A DNA stretch of 5,383 nucleotides from Bacillota bacterium (GTDB lineage: Bacteria > Bacillota > Clostridia > Oscillospirales > Oscillospiraceae), in the NCBI GenBank assembly GCA_023395775.1, contig JAEWYA010000169.1, positions 1-5,383 of the forward strand. The letters are read 5' to 3'. The notes beneath the pieces are model-generated. The model searched no databases and had not been told where the DNA came from. It saw only the letters and a program-made list of their open reading frames with translations. Numbering within the stretch: position 1 is the first letter of the stretch; every line of letters starts with the position of its first letter. Below, in pieces: positions 1 to 5,383 of this stretch. The position numbers were made by a program, and so were the translations under genes.

Positions 1-694
1 CAGAAAAGCTCTGCACACCGGTGCCTCCCACCTTGAAGGGCCGGAGCTCCACGCCCGCGCCCACACACAGTCCGCCGGTCCCCTGCGGGCCGTATAGACT
101 CTTGTGCCCGGTGAAGCACACCACGCCAATACCTTGGGCCGCCATGTGTATCGGCAGCAGCCCCGCCGTCTGGGATGCGTCCAAAACAAACGCCAGACCG
201 TGGGCTCGGCAAAAATCTCCCACCCGGGCAAGATCCGTGACGTCGCCGGTGAGGTTGGAGGCATGAGTACATACCACACCCTTGGTGTTGGGCCTCAGCA
301 GTTTTTCAAAATCCGCGTAATCAATCTGCCCCTGCCGGTCAGCGGGGACGAAATCCACTTCTCCGCCCTGCGCCCGCAGTCGGTACAACGGTCGGAGGAC
401 GGAGTTGTGCTCCCGGTCCGTGGAAATCACGTGGTCGCCGGGTCCGAACAGGCCCGTAATGGCCGCGTTCAGCGCCTCCGTGGAGTTTTGGGCAAAGCAT
501 ACCCGTTCCGGCCTTTCGCAGCCAAACAGCGCAGCCAGCTTTTCTCTGGCGTCGTAAATCGTCCGTGCAGCGGTCAAAGCTTCGTCGTGGGCGCCCCGAC
601 CGCTGTTGCCAAAGCCCTCCAGCGCAGCCAGAATGGCCTGTCCCACTGCGGGAGGCTTGGGCCGGGTGGTAGCGGCGTTATCCAGATAGATCAC
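1..694 (-). CDS. Cysteine desulfurase-like class V aminotransferase (partial, C-terminus missing)
   Basis: This is a fold-type I PLP enzyme of the class V aminotransferase/NifS group, closest in wording to the 'cysteine desulfurase family protein' typified by Enterococcus EF2568. The first 231 residues are visible and the rest lies beyond the left edge. It starts MIYLDNAATT. Visible motifs are the SGRGAH segment at 31-36, REHNS at 94-98 with the PLP-stacking His96, ASNLTG at 145-150, LDASQTAG at 171-178 with PLP-binding Asp172 and Gln175, and TGHKSLYGPQGTGG from 195 with Schiff-base Lys198. The catalytic cysteine loop of desulfurases would lie outside the window, so sulfur or selenium transfer cannot be confirmed here. 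The start is GTG at 694-692, which gives the family N-terminus exactly and overlaps the yedF stop as GTGA, implying translational coupling. The family is known to co-occur with YedF and SelD in selenium-using bacteria, and a role in mobilising sulfur or selenium from (seleno)cysteine is inferred from that. Family assignment is firm; substrate is not. Confidence 0.93.
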   Translation of the reverse strand, partial: MIYLDNAATTRPKPPAVGQAILAALEGFGNSGRGAHDEALTAARTIYDAREKLAALFGCERPERVCFAQNSTEALNAAITGLFGPGDHVISTDREHNSVLRPLYRLRAQGGEVDFVPADRQGQIDYADFEKLLRPNTKGVVCTHASNLTGDVTDLARVGDFCRAHGLAFVLDASQTAGLLPIHMAAQGIGVVCFTGHKSLYGPQGTGGLCVGAGVELRPFKVGGTGVQSFS

Positions 695-1308
695 GGCTTA
701 ATCACTTTCCCAGCCTTGGCCAGCGTCTCCACGATCTCATACATATTGGTAACGCCGCCCACCGCCAGCTGATCCGTCAGCCCATAAAAATTCAGGCAGG
801 TGCCGCAAGTGCGGATATCCACACCCTTGTCCGCCATGTTCTTCAGATCCTCCAGCGAGGTGGACCCGCTGCAGGTCAAATGCGCGCCGCCGTTATAAAA
901 CAAAATGGTTTTGGGAAGACTGGGAAGCTGGCTCACCGCAAACAAAAAACCTTTCAGGAGCGTCTTCCCAAGCTCGTCGCTGCCACGGCCCATGGCGTCG
1001 GTGTCCACCGCCACCACAAAATCACCGGAGGGGGGCAGGTCGCAGGCATAGTCCGCCGCGTCCAGCACGATGGGACTCACCGGGCCGGTCACGTCGATCA
1101 CCACGGCGCGGACGCCGTTTCCCCGCTCCTCCGCCTTGGCGGAGAAGTGATGTCCCGCCGCCATACGGCTCAGGTTCTGTACCGCAGGGTCGTTGTCCAC
1201 CAAAACTTCCAGCGTTCCGGCCTCTTTCATGGTCTGCATGGCCTTTGTAGCCCTGACCACAGGGATGGGGCAGGCCTCTCCCACCGCGTTGACCGTTATC
1301 TTTTCCAT
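691..1308 (-). CDS. yedF: Selenium metabolism protein YedF (TusA/SirA-like plus DsrE-like domains)
   Basis: The 205-residue protein has the two-domain layout of the YedF selenium-trait family. Residues 1-75 form a TusA/SirA-like domain with the CPxP motif (EACPIP, Cys13), the persulfide-carrier cysteine in TusA. Residues 95-205 form a DsrE/DsrF-like domain with GRGSDELG at 107-114, FYNGGAHL from 137, Cys146, and the family signature TCGTCLNFYG from 167 (Cys168, Cys171), ending in VTNMYEIVE. The length is normal for the family. Start ATG at 1308 is chosen because AAAGGAG sits 7 nt upstream; the upstream in-frame ATG at 1329 would have to translate through that ribosome site. It is the first gene after its promoter and ends overlapping the next gene as GTGA. 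The family is found almost only in selenium-using prokaryotes and its exact biochemistry is unsettled. Handling of a thiol- or selenol-bound chalcogen passed from the neighbouring PLP enzyme is an inference. Confidence 0.93.
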   Translation of the reverse strand: MEKITVNAVGEACPIPVVRATKAMQTMKEAGTLEVLVDNDPAVQNLSRMAAGHHFSAKAEERGNGVRAVVIDVTGPVSPIVLDAADYACDLPPSGDFVVAVDTDAMGRGSDELGKTLLKGFLFAVSQLPSLPKTILFYNGGAHLTCSGSTSLEDLKNMADKGVDIRTCGTCLNFYGLTDQLAVGGVTNMYEIVETLAKAGKVIKP

Positions 1309-1315
1309 ACGACCG

Positions 1316-1322
1316 CTCCTTT
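1316..1322 (-). promoter_or_regulatory. Ribosome binding site that fixes the yedF start
   Basis: On the minus strand AAAGGAG is followed by a 7-nt spacer and then the ATG at 1308. This places translation initiation at MEKITV and not at the longer in-frame ATG at 1329, which has no comparable site. Confidence 0.85.
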
Positions 1323-1354
1323 CGCCCATTTAGGGCCGCTCTTTTTCGCCTTTC

Positions 1355-1383
1355 ATTGTAGGCGCACAAAGGGGGAATTTCAA
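1355..1383 (-). promoter_or_regulatory. Sigma-A promoter for yedF and the PLP enzyme
   Basis: Minus-strand -35 TTGAAA (1383-1378), a 17-bp spacer, and -10 TACAAT (1360-1355) each differ from consensus by one base. Transcription should begin near 1348 and leave a leader of about 40 nt, too short for a riboswitch. No operator could be recognised. The promoter fires away from the lysA promoter in the same intergenic region. Confidence 0.75.
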
Positions 1384-1473
1384 CCGTTGATTTCGATACA
1401 TAACGTAACTTTCATAGAAGAAACCGATATATGAAGAAAAATTTATCAAATTCGTCATACTTCGCGTTTTTCC

Positions 1474-1503
1474 TTGACATCCCTGTTATATCCGCATTAA
1501 AAT
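1474..1503 (+). promoter_or_regulatory. Sigma-A promoter for lysA
   Basis: A perfect -35 TTGACA (1474-1479), an 18-bp spacer, and -10 TAAAAT (1498-1503, one mismatch) lie 49 nt before the lysA ATG. The AT-rich stretch at about 1437-1473 directly upstream could act as an UP element. The expected start is near 1510, leaving a leader of roughly 43 nt. That is too short for a lysine (L-box) riboswitch, so any control would have to be by a protein repressor, by the start-site dyad, or outside this gene. Confidence 0.75.
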
Positions 1504-1509
1504 AGGAAT

Positions 1510-1523
1510 GTTCTTTAATGAAC
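1510..1523 (+). promoter_or_regulatory. Imperfect dyad at the lysA transcription start
   Basis: GTTC-TTTAAT-GAAC is a 14-bp dyad matching its own reverse complement at 12 of 14 positions. It covers the predicted +1 of the lysA promoter, where a repressor would block initiation. It could equally be a minor hairpin or chance in AT-rich DNA. No regulator gene is in the window. Confidence 0.25.
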
Positions 1524-1552
1524 GGACTTGAATTAAATTGTGAGGTTTCCCA

Positions 1553-2809
1553 ATGAAAAAGCCCTTTGTAACAAAAGACCAGCTGGACGCCGTCATAGCC
1601 CAGTACCCCACGCCTTTCCACATCTATGATGAAAGGGGTATCCGGGAGAACGCCCGGCGGCTGAAAACCGCTTTCGCATGGAACCGCGGCTTCCGGGAGT
1701 ATTTCGCCGTGAAGGCCACTCCCACCCCCGCGATTCTGAAGCTCCTCCATGAGGAGGGCTGCGGCTGCGACTGTTCCTCTTTGACGGAGCTGCTGATGTC
1801 CGACAAATGCGGCATCCGGGGCGAAGAAATTATGTTTTCCTCCAATAATACCCCCGCCGAGGAATACAGATTGGCCGATAAGCTGGGAGCCATTATCAAT
1901 CTGGACGATATCACCCACGTGGAATTTCTGGAGCAATCCATCGGCCATATCCCCGAAAAGGTCTGCTGCCGGTACAATCCCGGCGGCGTGTTCACGCTGG
2001 GCGAGACCCGGGAGGGATTTCAGGTGATGGACAACCCCGGCGACGCGAAGTACGGCATGACCCGCGCCCAGATCGCCGAGGCTTATAAGCTGCTGCGCGC
2101 TAAGGGCGCCAAGGAGTTCGGACTCCACGCGTTCCTGGCCTCCAACACGCTTTCCAACGAATACTTTCCGGCTCTCGCCAAGGTCCTGTTCCAGCTGGCG
2201 GTAGAGCTGAAAGAGGAGACAGGCTGCCACATCACGTTCATTGACCTCTCCGGCGGCGTGGGTATTCCCTATCTCCCGGACGCGCCGGAAAACAACATCG
2301 CCGCCATCGGCGAGGGCGTTCGAAAGGTCTATGAAGAAGTGCTGGTCCCCGCCGGGATGGGCGACGTGGCGCTTTGCTCCGAGTTGGGCCGGTTCATGCT
2401 GGCACCATACGGCCATTTGATTACCCGGGCTGTCCACGAAAAGCACATTTATAAGGAATATATCGGCGTGGACGCCTGCGCCTGCAACCTGATGCGCCCC
2501 GCCATGTATGGGTCCTATCACCATATCACCGTCTCCGGCAAGGAGGACGCCCCCTGCGACCACAAGTACGACGTTGTGGGCGGTCTGTGCGAAAACAACG
2601 ACAAGTTTGCCATTGACCGGATGCTTCCCAAGATCGACCGGGGTGACCTGCTGGTCATCCATGATACCGGGGCCCACGGCTTCTCCATGGGCTACAACTA
2701 CAACGGTAAGCTCCGCTCCGCTGAGCTTCTTCTGCGGGAGGACGGCTCCACAGAGCTGATCCGCCGTGCAGAAACCGTTGAGGACTATTTCTCCACATTG
2801 GTGTGGTAA
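1553..2809 (+). CDS. lysA: Diaminopimelate decarboxylase LysA
   Basis: This 418-residue fold-type III PLP decarboxylase converts meso-diaminopimelate to L-lysine and CO2 in the cytoplasm, the last step of lysine synthesis. The N-terminal alanine-racemase-like barrel shows YFAVKAT at 50-56 with PLP Lys54, GLHAF at 190-194 with His192, and the glycine-rich phosphate loop LSGGVGIPY from 232. The substrate-binding segment SELGR (276-280, Arg280) follows, and the C-terminal barrel carries CENND (346-350) with the catalytic Cys346-Glu347, then DTGAHGFSMGYNYNG from 371 with Tyr381. The start is supported by GTGAGG 7 nt upstream of the ATG. Two motifs differ from textbook LysA: AVKAT in place of AVKAN, and ELGR in place of EPGR. 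These fit, from memory, a clostridial LysA branch. A related decarboxylase of the same fold, such as carboxynorspermidine decarboxylase, is a less likely alternative. The gene is monocistronic, with its own promoter and a terminator 8 nt after the stop. Confidence 0.9.
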   Translation: MKKPFVTKDQLDAVIAQYPTPFHIYDERGIRENARRLKTAFAWNRGFREYFAVKATPTPAILKLLHEEGCGCDCSSLTELLMSDKCGIRGEEIMFSSNNTPAEEYRLADKLGAIINLDDITHVEFLEQSIGHIPEKVCCRYNPGGVFTLGETREGFQVMDNPGDAKYGMTRAQIAEAYKLLRAKGAKEFGLHAFLASNTLSNEYFPALAKVLFQLAVELKEETGCHITFIDLSGGVGIPYLPDAPENNIAAIGEGVRKVYEEVLVPAGMGDVALCSELGRFMLAPYGHLITRAVHEKHIYKEYIGVDACACNLMRPAMYGSYHHITVSGKEDAPCDHKYDVVGGLCENNDKFAIDRMLPKIDRGDLLVIHDTGAHGFSMGYNYNGKLRSAELLLREDGSTELIRRAETVEDYFSTLVW

Positions 2810-2816
2810 GATCACA

Positions 2817-2855
2817 AAAGCCGAGGGGCAGATTAAAAATCTGCCCCTCGGCTTT
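2817..2855. terminator. Bidirectional intrinsic terminator between convergent genes
   Basis: A perfect 18-bp inverted repeat (AAAGCCGAGGGGCAGATT and its complement) flanks a 3-nt AAA loop. The stem has a GC-rich core and A/T ends, so each strand finishes the hairpin with a U run: TTTCTT on the plus strand and TTTTG on the minus strand. It lies 8 nt after the lysA stop and 41 nt after the stop of the minus-strand small membrane protein gene, so it can end transcription from both sides. Confidence 0.93.
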
Positions 2856-2896
2856 CTTATATGGGATTGATCGCCGCCACACGGCAATTCTTTCTT

Positions 2897-3196
2897 TTAC
2901 TGGAGAAAACCGAATTCCTTCAGCATAACCGCCAAGGCCATCGCCAACAGCACCGTCAGCGAACCCTGCCCCACCAGGCGGTTGCCGGAGATCACAGCCT
3001 TTCCGCCATCCTGACGGCAGGCAATCATCAAAAACAGCGTCCCAAAAGACAGCAGCGTCGCCGCCGCAGTCACAATTCCGGTGACGAGCCTCGGCAGACT
3101 CAGTCCCTGCCCCAGAAAATAGAACGCCAGACCGGCGGCGGAAACAATGCTCCCGGCGTCCATCAGCCGTTTTTTATTTGTAAAATTTTCCTTCAT
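2897..3196 (-). CDS. Hypothetical small membrane protein (99 aa)
   Basis: I do not recognise this protein. It has a short charged N-terminus (MKENFTNKKR) followed by three hydrophobic stretches at about 13-30, 37-60 and 75-93, which suggests three membrane spans. A short polar loop (RQDGGKAVISGN, 61-72) lies between the second and third. No catalytic motif or lipobox is visible. The ATG at 3196 is supported by GGGGAG 6 nt upstream. The gene follows the penicillin-binding protein gene on the same strand, 168 bp away, and precedes the shared terminator. It may be the last gene of the wall-synthesis operon or have its own promoter; I could not find a convincing one. Real coding status is likely from the good ribosome site and membrane-like composition; function is unknown. 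Confidence 0.72.
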   Translation of the reverse strand: MKENFTNKKRLMDAGSIVSAAGLAFYFLGQGLSLPRLVTGIVTAAATLLSFGTLFLMIACRQDGGKAVISGNRLVGQGSLTVLLAMALAVMLKEFGFLQ

Positions 3197-3318
3197 TTCT
3201 GACTCCCCGGTCCAAAATCTCCAGCACGGCGCAGCGCTTCCCCATATTGATTTTCAATTCAAAACTTCTGGTTGGAAATCGCCCGGCCGCGCCGTCCTTT
3301 CTTTAAAAATTCGTCCAT
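3174..3318 (-). other. Possible small frameshifted reading frame in the pbp to membrane-protein gap
   Basis: The 168-bp gap between the penicillin-binding protein gene and the 99-residue membrane protein gene contains a minus-strand ATG at 3318. It is followed by 19 codons (MDEFLKKGRRGRAISNQKF) and then TGA at 3261-3259. The stop directly follows a run of four T (3264-3261). If one T is removed, the frame continues (ELKINMGKRCAVLEI and so on) for 28 more codons to TAA at 3176-3174, giving a 47-residue basic protein that ends 20 nt or so inside the next gene. The joined frame has protein-like composition with many C- or G-ending codons. There is no good ribosome site before the ATG, and no terminator or clear promoter was seen in this gap. 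It may be a decayed gene, a sequence error, or chance. Confidence 0.22.
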
Positions 3319-3364
3319 GTATTACCGTTTAAAAATCAGCCTCCACGCTTTTAAATCGGAAATA

Positions 3365-4738
3365 CTATGAATATCCGTTGACGATTACGCTCAGCACCTT
3401 GCCCGCCACCGTTCCGGCAACGGACGCACCGCCGCCGCCGTTTTCCACCATCGCCACAAAGGCATAAGGCGTGTCATCCCCCCGCAGCACACCCGCAAAC
3501 CAGGCGTTGGGCTTCTTGCCGCCGCCCACCTCCGCCGTGCCGGATTTGGCACAGATATCCATATTTGGAAAGCGATCCGTTCCGTAGGTCACGGTCACGT
3601 TGTTGGCCATCAGCTCCGAAAGGATTTCAGCGGTCTTTGCGCTGATGAGCCGCCCGGTGTGGTGGGTCAGATTCAGCGAGGTGGGAAGGCCCAGCGTGTC
3701 CCGCGTCTTTAAAATCAGCTTCGGCACGGCGGCGCTGCCGCCGTTTCCAATGGCTCCCATATAGACCATGAGGGCGCAGGGATTCACCGCGTCGTGGAAC
3801 TGCCCCACGCCGGCCCAGCCCAGCTGGTCATCGGTAATTCCGTCGAAATCGAAGGTCCCCTTGGCGGTGGGGAGGCCGCTGACGGAATAGCTGTCCGTCA
3901 GCCCCGCCTTTTCCGTGTAGGACGCCAGCGTGTCCGCCCCCAGTTCCACCGCCATCTCCGCAAACGCCACGTTGCAGGAATTGGCCAGAGCCTGCTCAAA
4001 CGTCTCCTCGCCGTGGGTACCAGAGCAGACAATGGTGTCGTTCCCAATCTTCACCGAGCCCTGGCAATTCCAGGTCCGGGTGTCGTAGTCCTTGAGTTTT
4101 TCAATGGCCGCCGCCCCGGTCACGGTCTTGAAAACGGAGCCCGGCGTGAATGTGGAGGAAAGGAACCGGTTCAAATACGCGCCCTTGTACCGGTCGCTGT
4201 CCAGAATATCTGAGGGGACATTCAGCGGGTCATAGCTGGGCGCGGAGACCATGCATAGAATCTCTCCCGTTTTGTAATTGTATACCGCCACCGTCCCGGC
4301 ATGGCCGTTCAAAGCCTGATACGCCTCGTAATTGTACCGGGCGTCTATGGTCAGATACATCGTGTTTCCCTGATGTGCCGAAAACGCGCCGTTGACAAGA
4401 TCATACCCCGTCAGCTTGTCGGCAAAAGCATTCAGCACACCGGTGCCGATGTTGCCCTGCAAATCGCCCACGGCGTGGAGCGTGGCCTTGCGGACCGTCT
4501 CGTCCTGGTAATAGGTGCGGTTTCCGTTTTCGTCCACGGCGCTGAGAACGTCCCCATCCCGGTCCAGCACCGTGCCGCTGGTCAGAACGCCGTCGTTGTT
4601 GTAGAGATGCCGGTTAAACGCCGAGGAAACCCAGCTTCCGCCCTTGATCAGAAACTCTCCCACGAAGAACGTCATGCCCAGCAGCAGCAGTCCCGCCAGA
4701 GCCAAGCACACGAACGCCCGCTTCTCAATTTTCCTCAT
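3365..4738 (-). CDS. Class B penicillin-binding protein (PbpA-type transpeptidase)
   Basis: This 457-residue protein is a D,D-transpeptidase that cross-links peptidoglycan stem peptides outside the membrane. A basic start (MRKIEKR) and a hydrophobic segment at about 8-30 form an uncleaved membrane anchor. Residues 50-125 are a short non-catalytic stalk (SGTVLDRDGDVLS). The transpeptidase domain from about 145 has all three active-site motifs: SVFK (201-204) with nucleophile Ser201 and Lys204, SCN (254-256), and KSGT (398-401). No glycosyltransferase domain is present, so it is class B. The short stalk and length resemble the PbpA group of actinobacteria and clostridia, and not the longer PBP2 or PBP3 forms. 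The start ATG at 4738 has AAGGAGG 9 nt upstream and overlaps the preceding RodA/FtsW gene by 14 nt, indicating one operon and a polymerase-transpeptidase partnership. Whether it works in elongation, division or sporulation cannot be told from the window. Confidence 0.95.
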   Translation of the reverse strand: MRKIEKRAFVCLALAGLLLLGMTFFVGEFLIKGGSWVSSAFNRHLYNNDGVLTSGTVLDRDGDVLSAVDENGNRTYYQDETVRKATLHAVGDLQGNIGTGVLNAFADKLTGYDLVNGAFSAHQGNTMYLTIDARYNYEAYQALNGHAGTVAVYNYKTGEILCMVSAPSYDPLNVPSDILDSDRYKGAYLNRFLSSTFTPGSVFKTVTGAAAIEKLKDYDTRTWNCQGSVKIGNDTIVCSGTHGEETFEQALANSCNVAFAEMAVELGADTLASYTEKAGLTDSYSVSGLPTAKGTFDFDGITDDQLGWAGVGQFHDAVNPCALMVYMGAIGNGGSAAVPKLILKTRDTLGLPTSLNLTHHTGRLISAKTAEILSELMANNVTVTYGTDRFPNMDICAKSGTAEVGGGKKPNAWFAGVLRGDDTPYAFVAMVENGGGGASVAGTVAGKVLSVIVNGYS

Positions 4739-5383
4739 GGCGGCCCTCCTCCTTGCGGAATTCGTCCTCCCGCACCGGTTCCGTCCGGCGGCGGGCCTCC
4801 TCCGTCAGCCTTCGGCCGGGTCCGCGCCGGATGGCAAAGCTGGCGTTTTCCCGGGTGTCCGTGGCCTTCAAAAAGGCCAACAGGCCCCACGCCGACATCA
4901 TGGCGGACCCTCCGTTGGAGACAAAAGGCAGCGTCACGCCTGTAAGAGGCAGGATATCCACGGACCCGAAGACGTTCAGGCAGGTCTGGAACACCAGCAG
5001 CGACCCGGCGGCGCAGGCGGCGATGATATAAAAGCTGGACCGCCCCACCCGGCAGGCCCGGACAGCGAACACAGCCAGCGTCACGATGGACGCCACAGCC
5101 AGCACCGCGATTACAAGGCCCCACTCCTCGCACAGCATGCCGAATACCAGATCGGTGTCCCCCGCGGGAACTCGGTGGAGCCAGCCGTTCCCGGCTCCCA
5201 TGCCCACAAGGCCGCCGCTGGCCGCGGCCGACATGGTCCGGGTCTGCTGATAGGCCGCGCCCAGGTCCGCGTTTTGCCACGCGTGGCCCCAGGTTGCGAA
5301 CCGGCCCAGAATATACGGCTTAAACTTCACGATGATGCCCGCGCCAAAAACCGCCGCGCCGCAAATCAGACCCAGTGTGGCAA
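4725..5383 (-). CDS. RodA/FtsW/SpoVE-family peptidoglycan glycosyltransferase (partial, N-terminus missing)
   Basis: The last 218 residues of a SEDS-family polytopic membrane protein are visible; the reading frame is open to the right edge, and the whole protein should be around 400 residues or more. SEDS proteins polymerise lipid II into glycan strands together with a class B penicillin-binding protein. Seen here are SGGLVGMGAGNGWLHRVPAG (55-74) followed by DTDLVFGMLCEEWGL, the counterpart of the family PEAHTDFIF-EELGL loop, and LPLTGVTLPFVSNGGSA (144-160), the C-terminal family signature. Hydrophobic spans fall near 1-18, 79-109, 115-135 and 150-172. The tail after 175 is strongly charged (many Arg and Glu) and probably cytoplasmic. 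The GTG at 5330 is internal and not the start. The stop lies inside the start of the penicillin-binding protein gene. Which paralogue (RodA, FtsW or SpoVE) cannot be settled; pairing with a PbpA-type protein favours a RodA-like role. Confidence 0.93.
   Translation of the reverse strand, partial: ATLGLICGAAVFGAGIIVKFKPYILGRFATWGHAWQNADLGAAYQQTRTMSAAASGGLVGMGAGNGWLHRVPAGDTDLVFGMLCEEWGLVIAVLAVASIVTLAVFAVRACRVGRSSFYIIAACAAGSLLVFQTCLNVFGSVDILPLTGVTLPFVSNGGSAMMSAWGLLAFLKATDTRENASFAIRRGPGRRLTEEARRRTEPVREDEFRKEEGRHEEN
4748..4754 (-). promoter_or_regulatory. Ribosome binding site of the penicillin-binding protein gene, inside the RodA/FtsW gene
   Basis: AAGGAGG, 9 nt before the ATG at 4738, lies within the last codons of the RodA/FtsW gene (the Lys-Glu-Glu of its tail). 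Start and stop overlap by 14 nt, so ribosomes finishing the upstream gene can reinitiate here, which would help keep the two partners in balance. Confidence 0.8.

Noticed and set aside
104..772. A 222-codon open frame on the plus strand
   Set aside because: It is antisense to the class V PLP enzyme, whose motifs are clear; the plus-strand translation has no recognisable motif.
880..1434. A 184-codon open frame on the plus strand
   Set aside because: It is antisense to yedF, which has intact CPxP and CGTC motifs, its own promoter and ribosome site.
1411..1435. Inverted repeat TTCATA/TATGAA in the divergent intergenic region
   Set aside because: Six-base arms with a 13-base loop in AT-rich DNA are expected by chance and do not align with either promoter.
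1504..1552. Lysine riboswitch before lysA
   Set aside because: The predicted leader is about 43 nt and the upstream DNA has no L-box-like paired elements; an L-box needs far more length.
2873..2885. Small hairpin GCCG-CCACA-CGGC followed by a T-rich run, as a second terminator
   Set aside because: The stem is only 4 bp and the T run is interrupted; the 18-bp stem just upstream is sufficient.
1412..2887. A 491-codon open frame on the minus strand across the lysA region
   Set aside because: It is antisense to a well-supported LysA, runs through its promoter and terminator, has no ribosome site, and its translation resembles no protein family.
4735..5280. A 181-codon minus-strand frame overlapping the RodA/FtsW gene
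   Set aside because: It is an out-of-frame shadow, Gly/Arg-rich as expected of GC-rich DNA read in the wrong frame, while the other frame carries SEDS signatures.

Overview
The window reads as chromosomal DNA of a GC-rich anaerobic Firmicute, most likely a Clostridia/Oscillospiraceae-type gut bacterium. This rests on protein flavour: a YedF-type selenium protein beside an EF2568-type class V aminotransferase, a clostridial-looking diaminopimelate decarboxylase, and a RodA/FtsW-PbpA pair. No rRNA, tRNA, CRISPR array, insertion sequence or phage gene was seen.

Left part (1-1383, minus strand): a two-gene unit made of yedF (start 1308) and a cysteine-desulfurase-like PLP enzyme (start GTG at 694, running off the left edge). 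They overlap by 4 nt (GTGA), so they are probably translationally coupled. A good sigma-A promoter (TTGAAA-17-TACAAT) lies 47 nt upstream of yedF. In known genomes this pair marks selenium utilisation, often selenium-dependent molybdenum hydroxylases, so selD, yqeB, yqeC or xdh-like genes may lie beyond the left edge.

Middle (1384-2855, plus strand): an AT-rich divergent intergenic region with a second strong promoter (TTGACA-18-TAAAAT) drives lysA, which is followed by a perfect 18-bp inverted repeat. This repeat serves as a bidirectional terminator for lysA and for the minus-strand genes that converge on it.

Right part (2897-5383, minus strand): a RodA/FtsW-family glycosyltransferase (C-terminal part only, open at the right edge) overlaps a class B penicillin-binding protein by 14 nt. 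The two form a polymerase-transpeptidase pair for cell-wall growth. Downstream, after a 168-bp gap holding what looks like a small frameshifted reading frame, is an unrecognised 99-residue membrane protein. LysA makes lysine from meso-diaminopimelate, which is also a common cell-wall precursor, so lysA and the wall genes are loosely linked in metabolism although they are transcribed toward each other.

I see no clearly novel multi-gene system. The points most worth a second look are the coupled selenium-marker pair, the possible broken or frameshifted small gene at 3174-3318, and the dyad with a 12-codon upstream reading frame at the lysA start.
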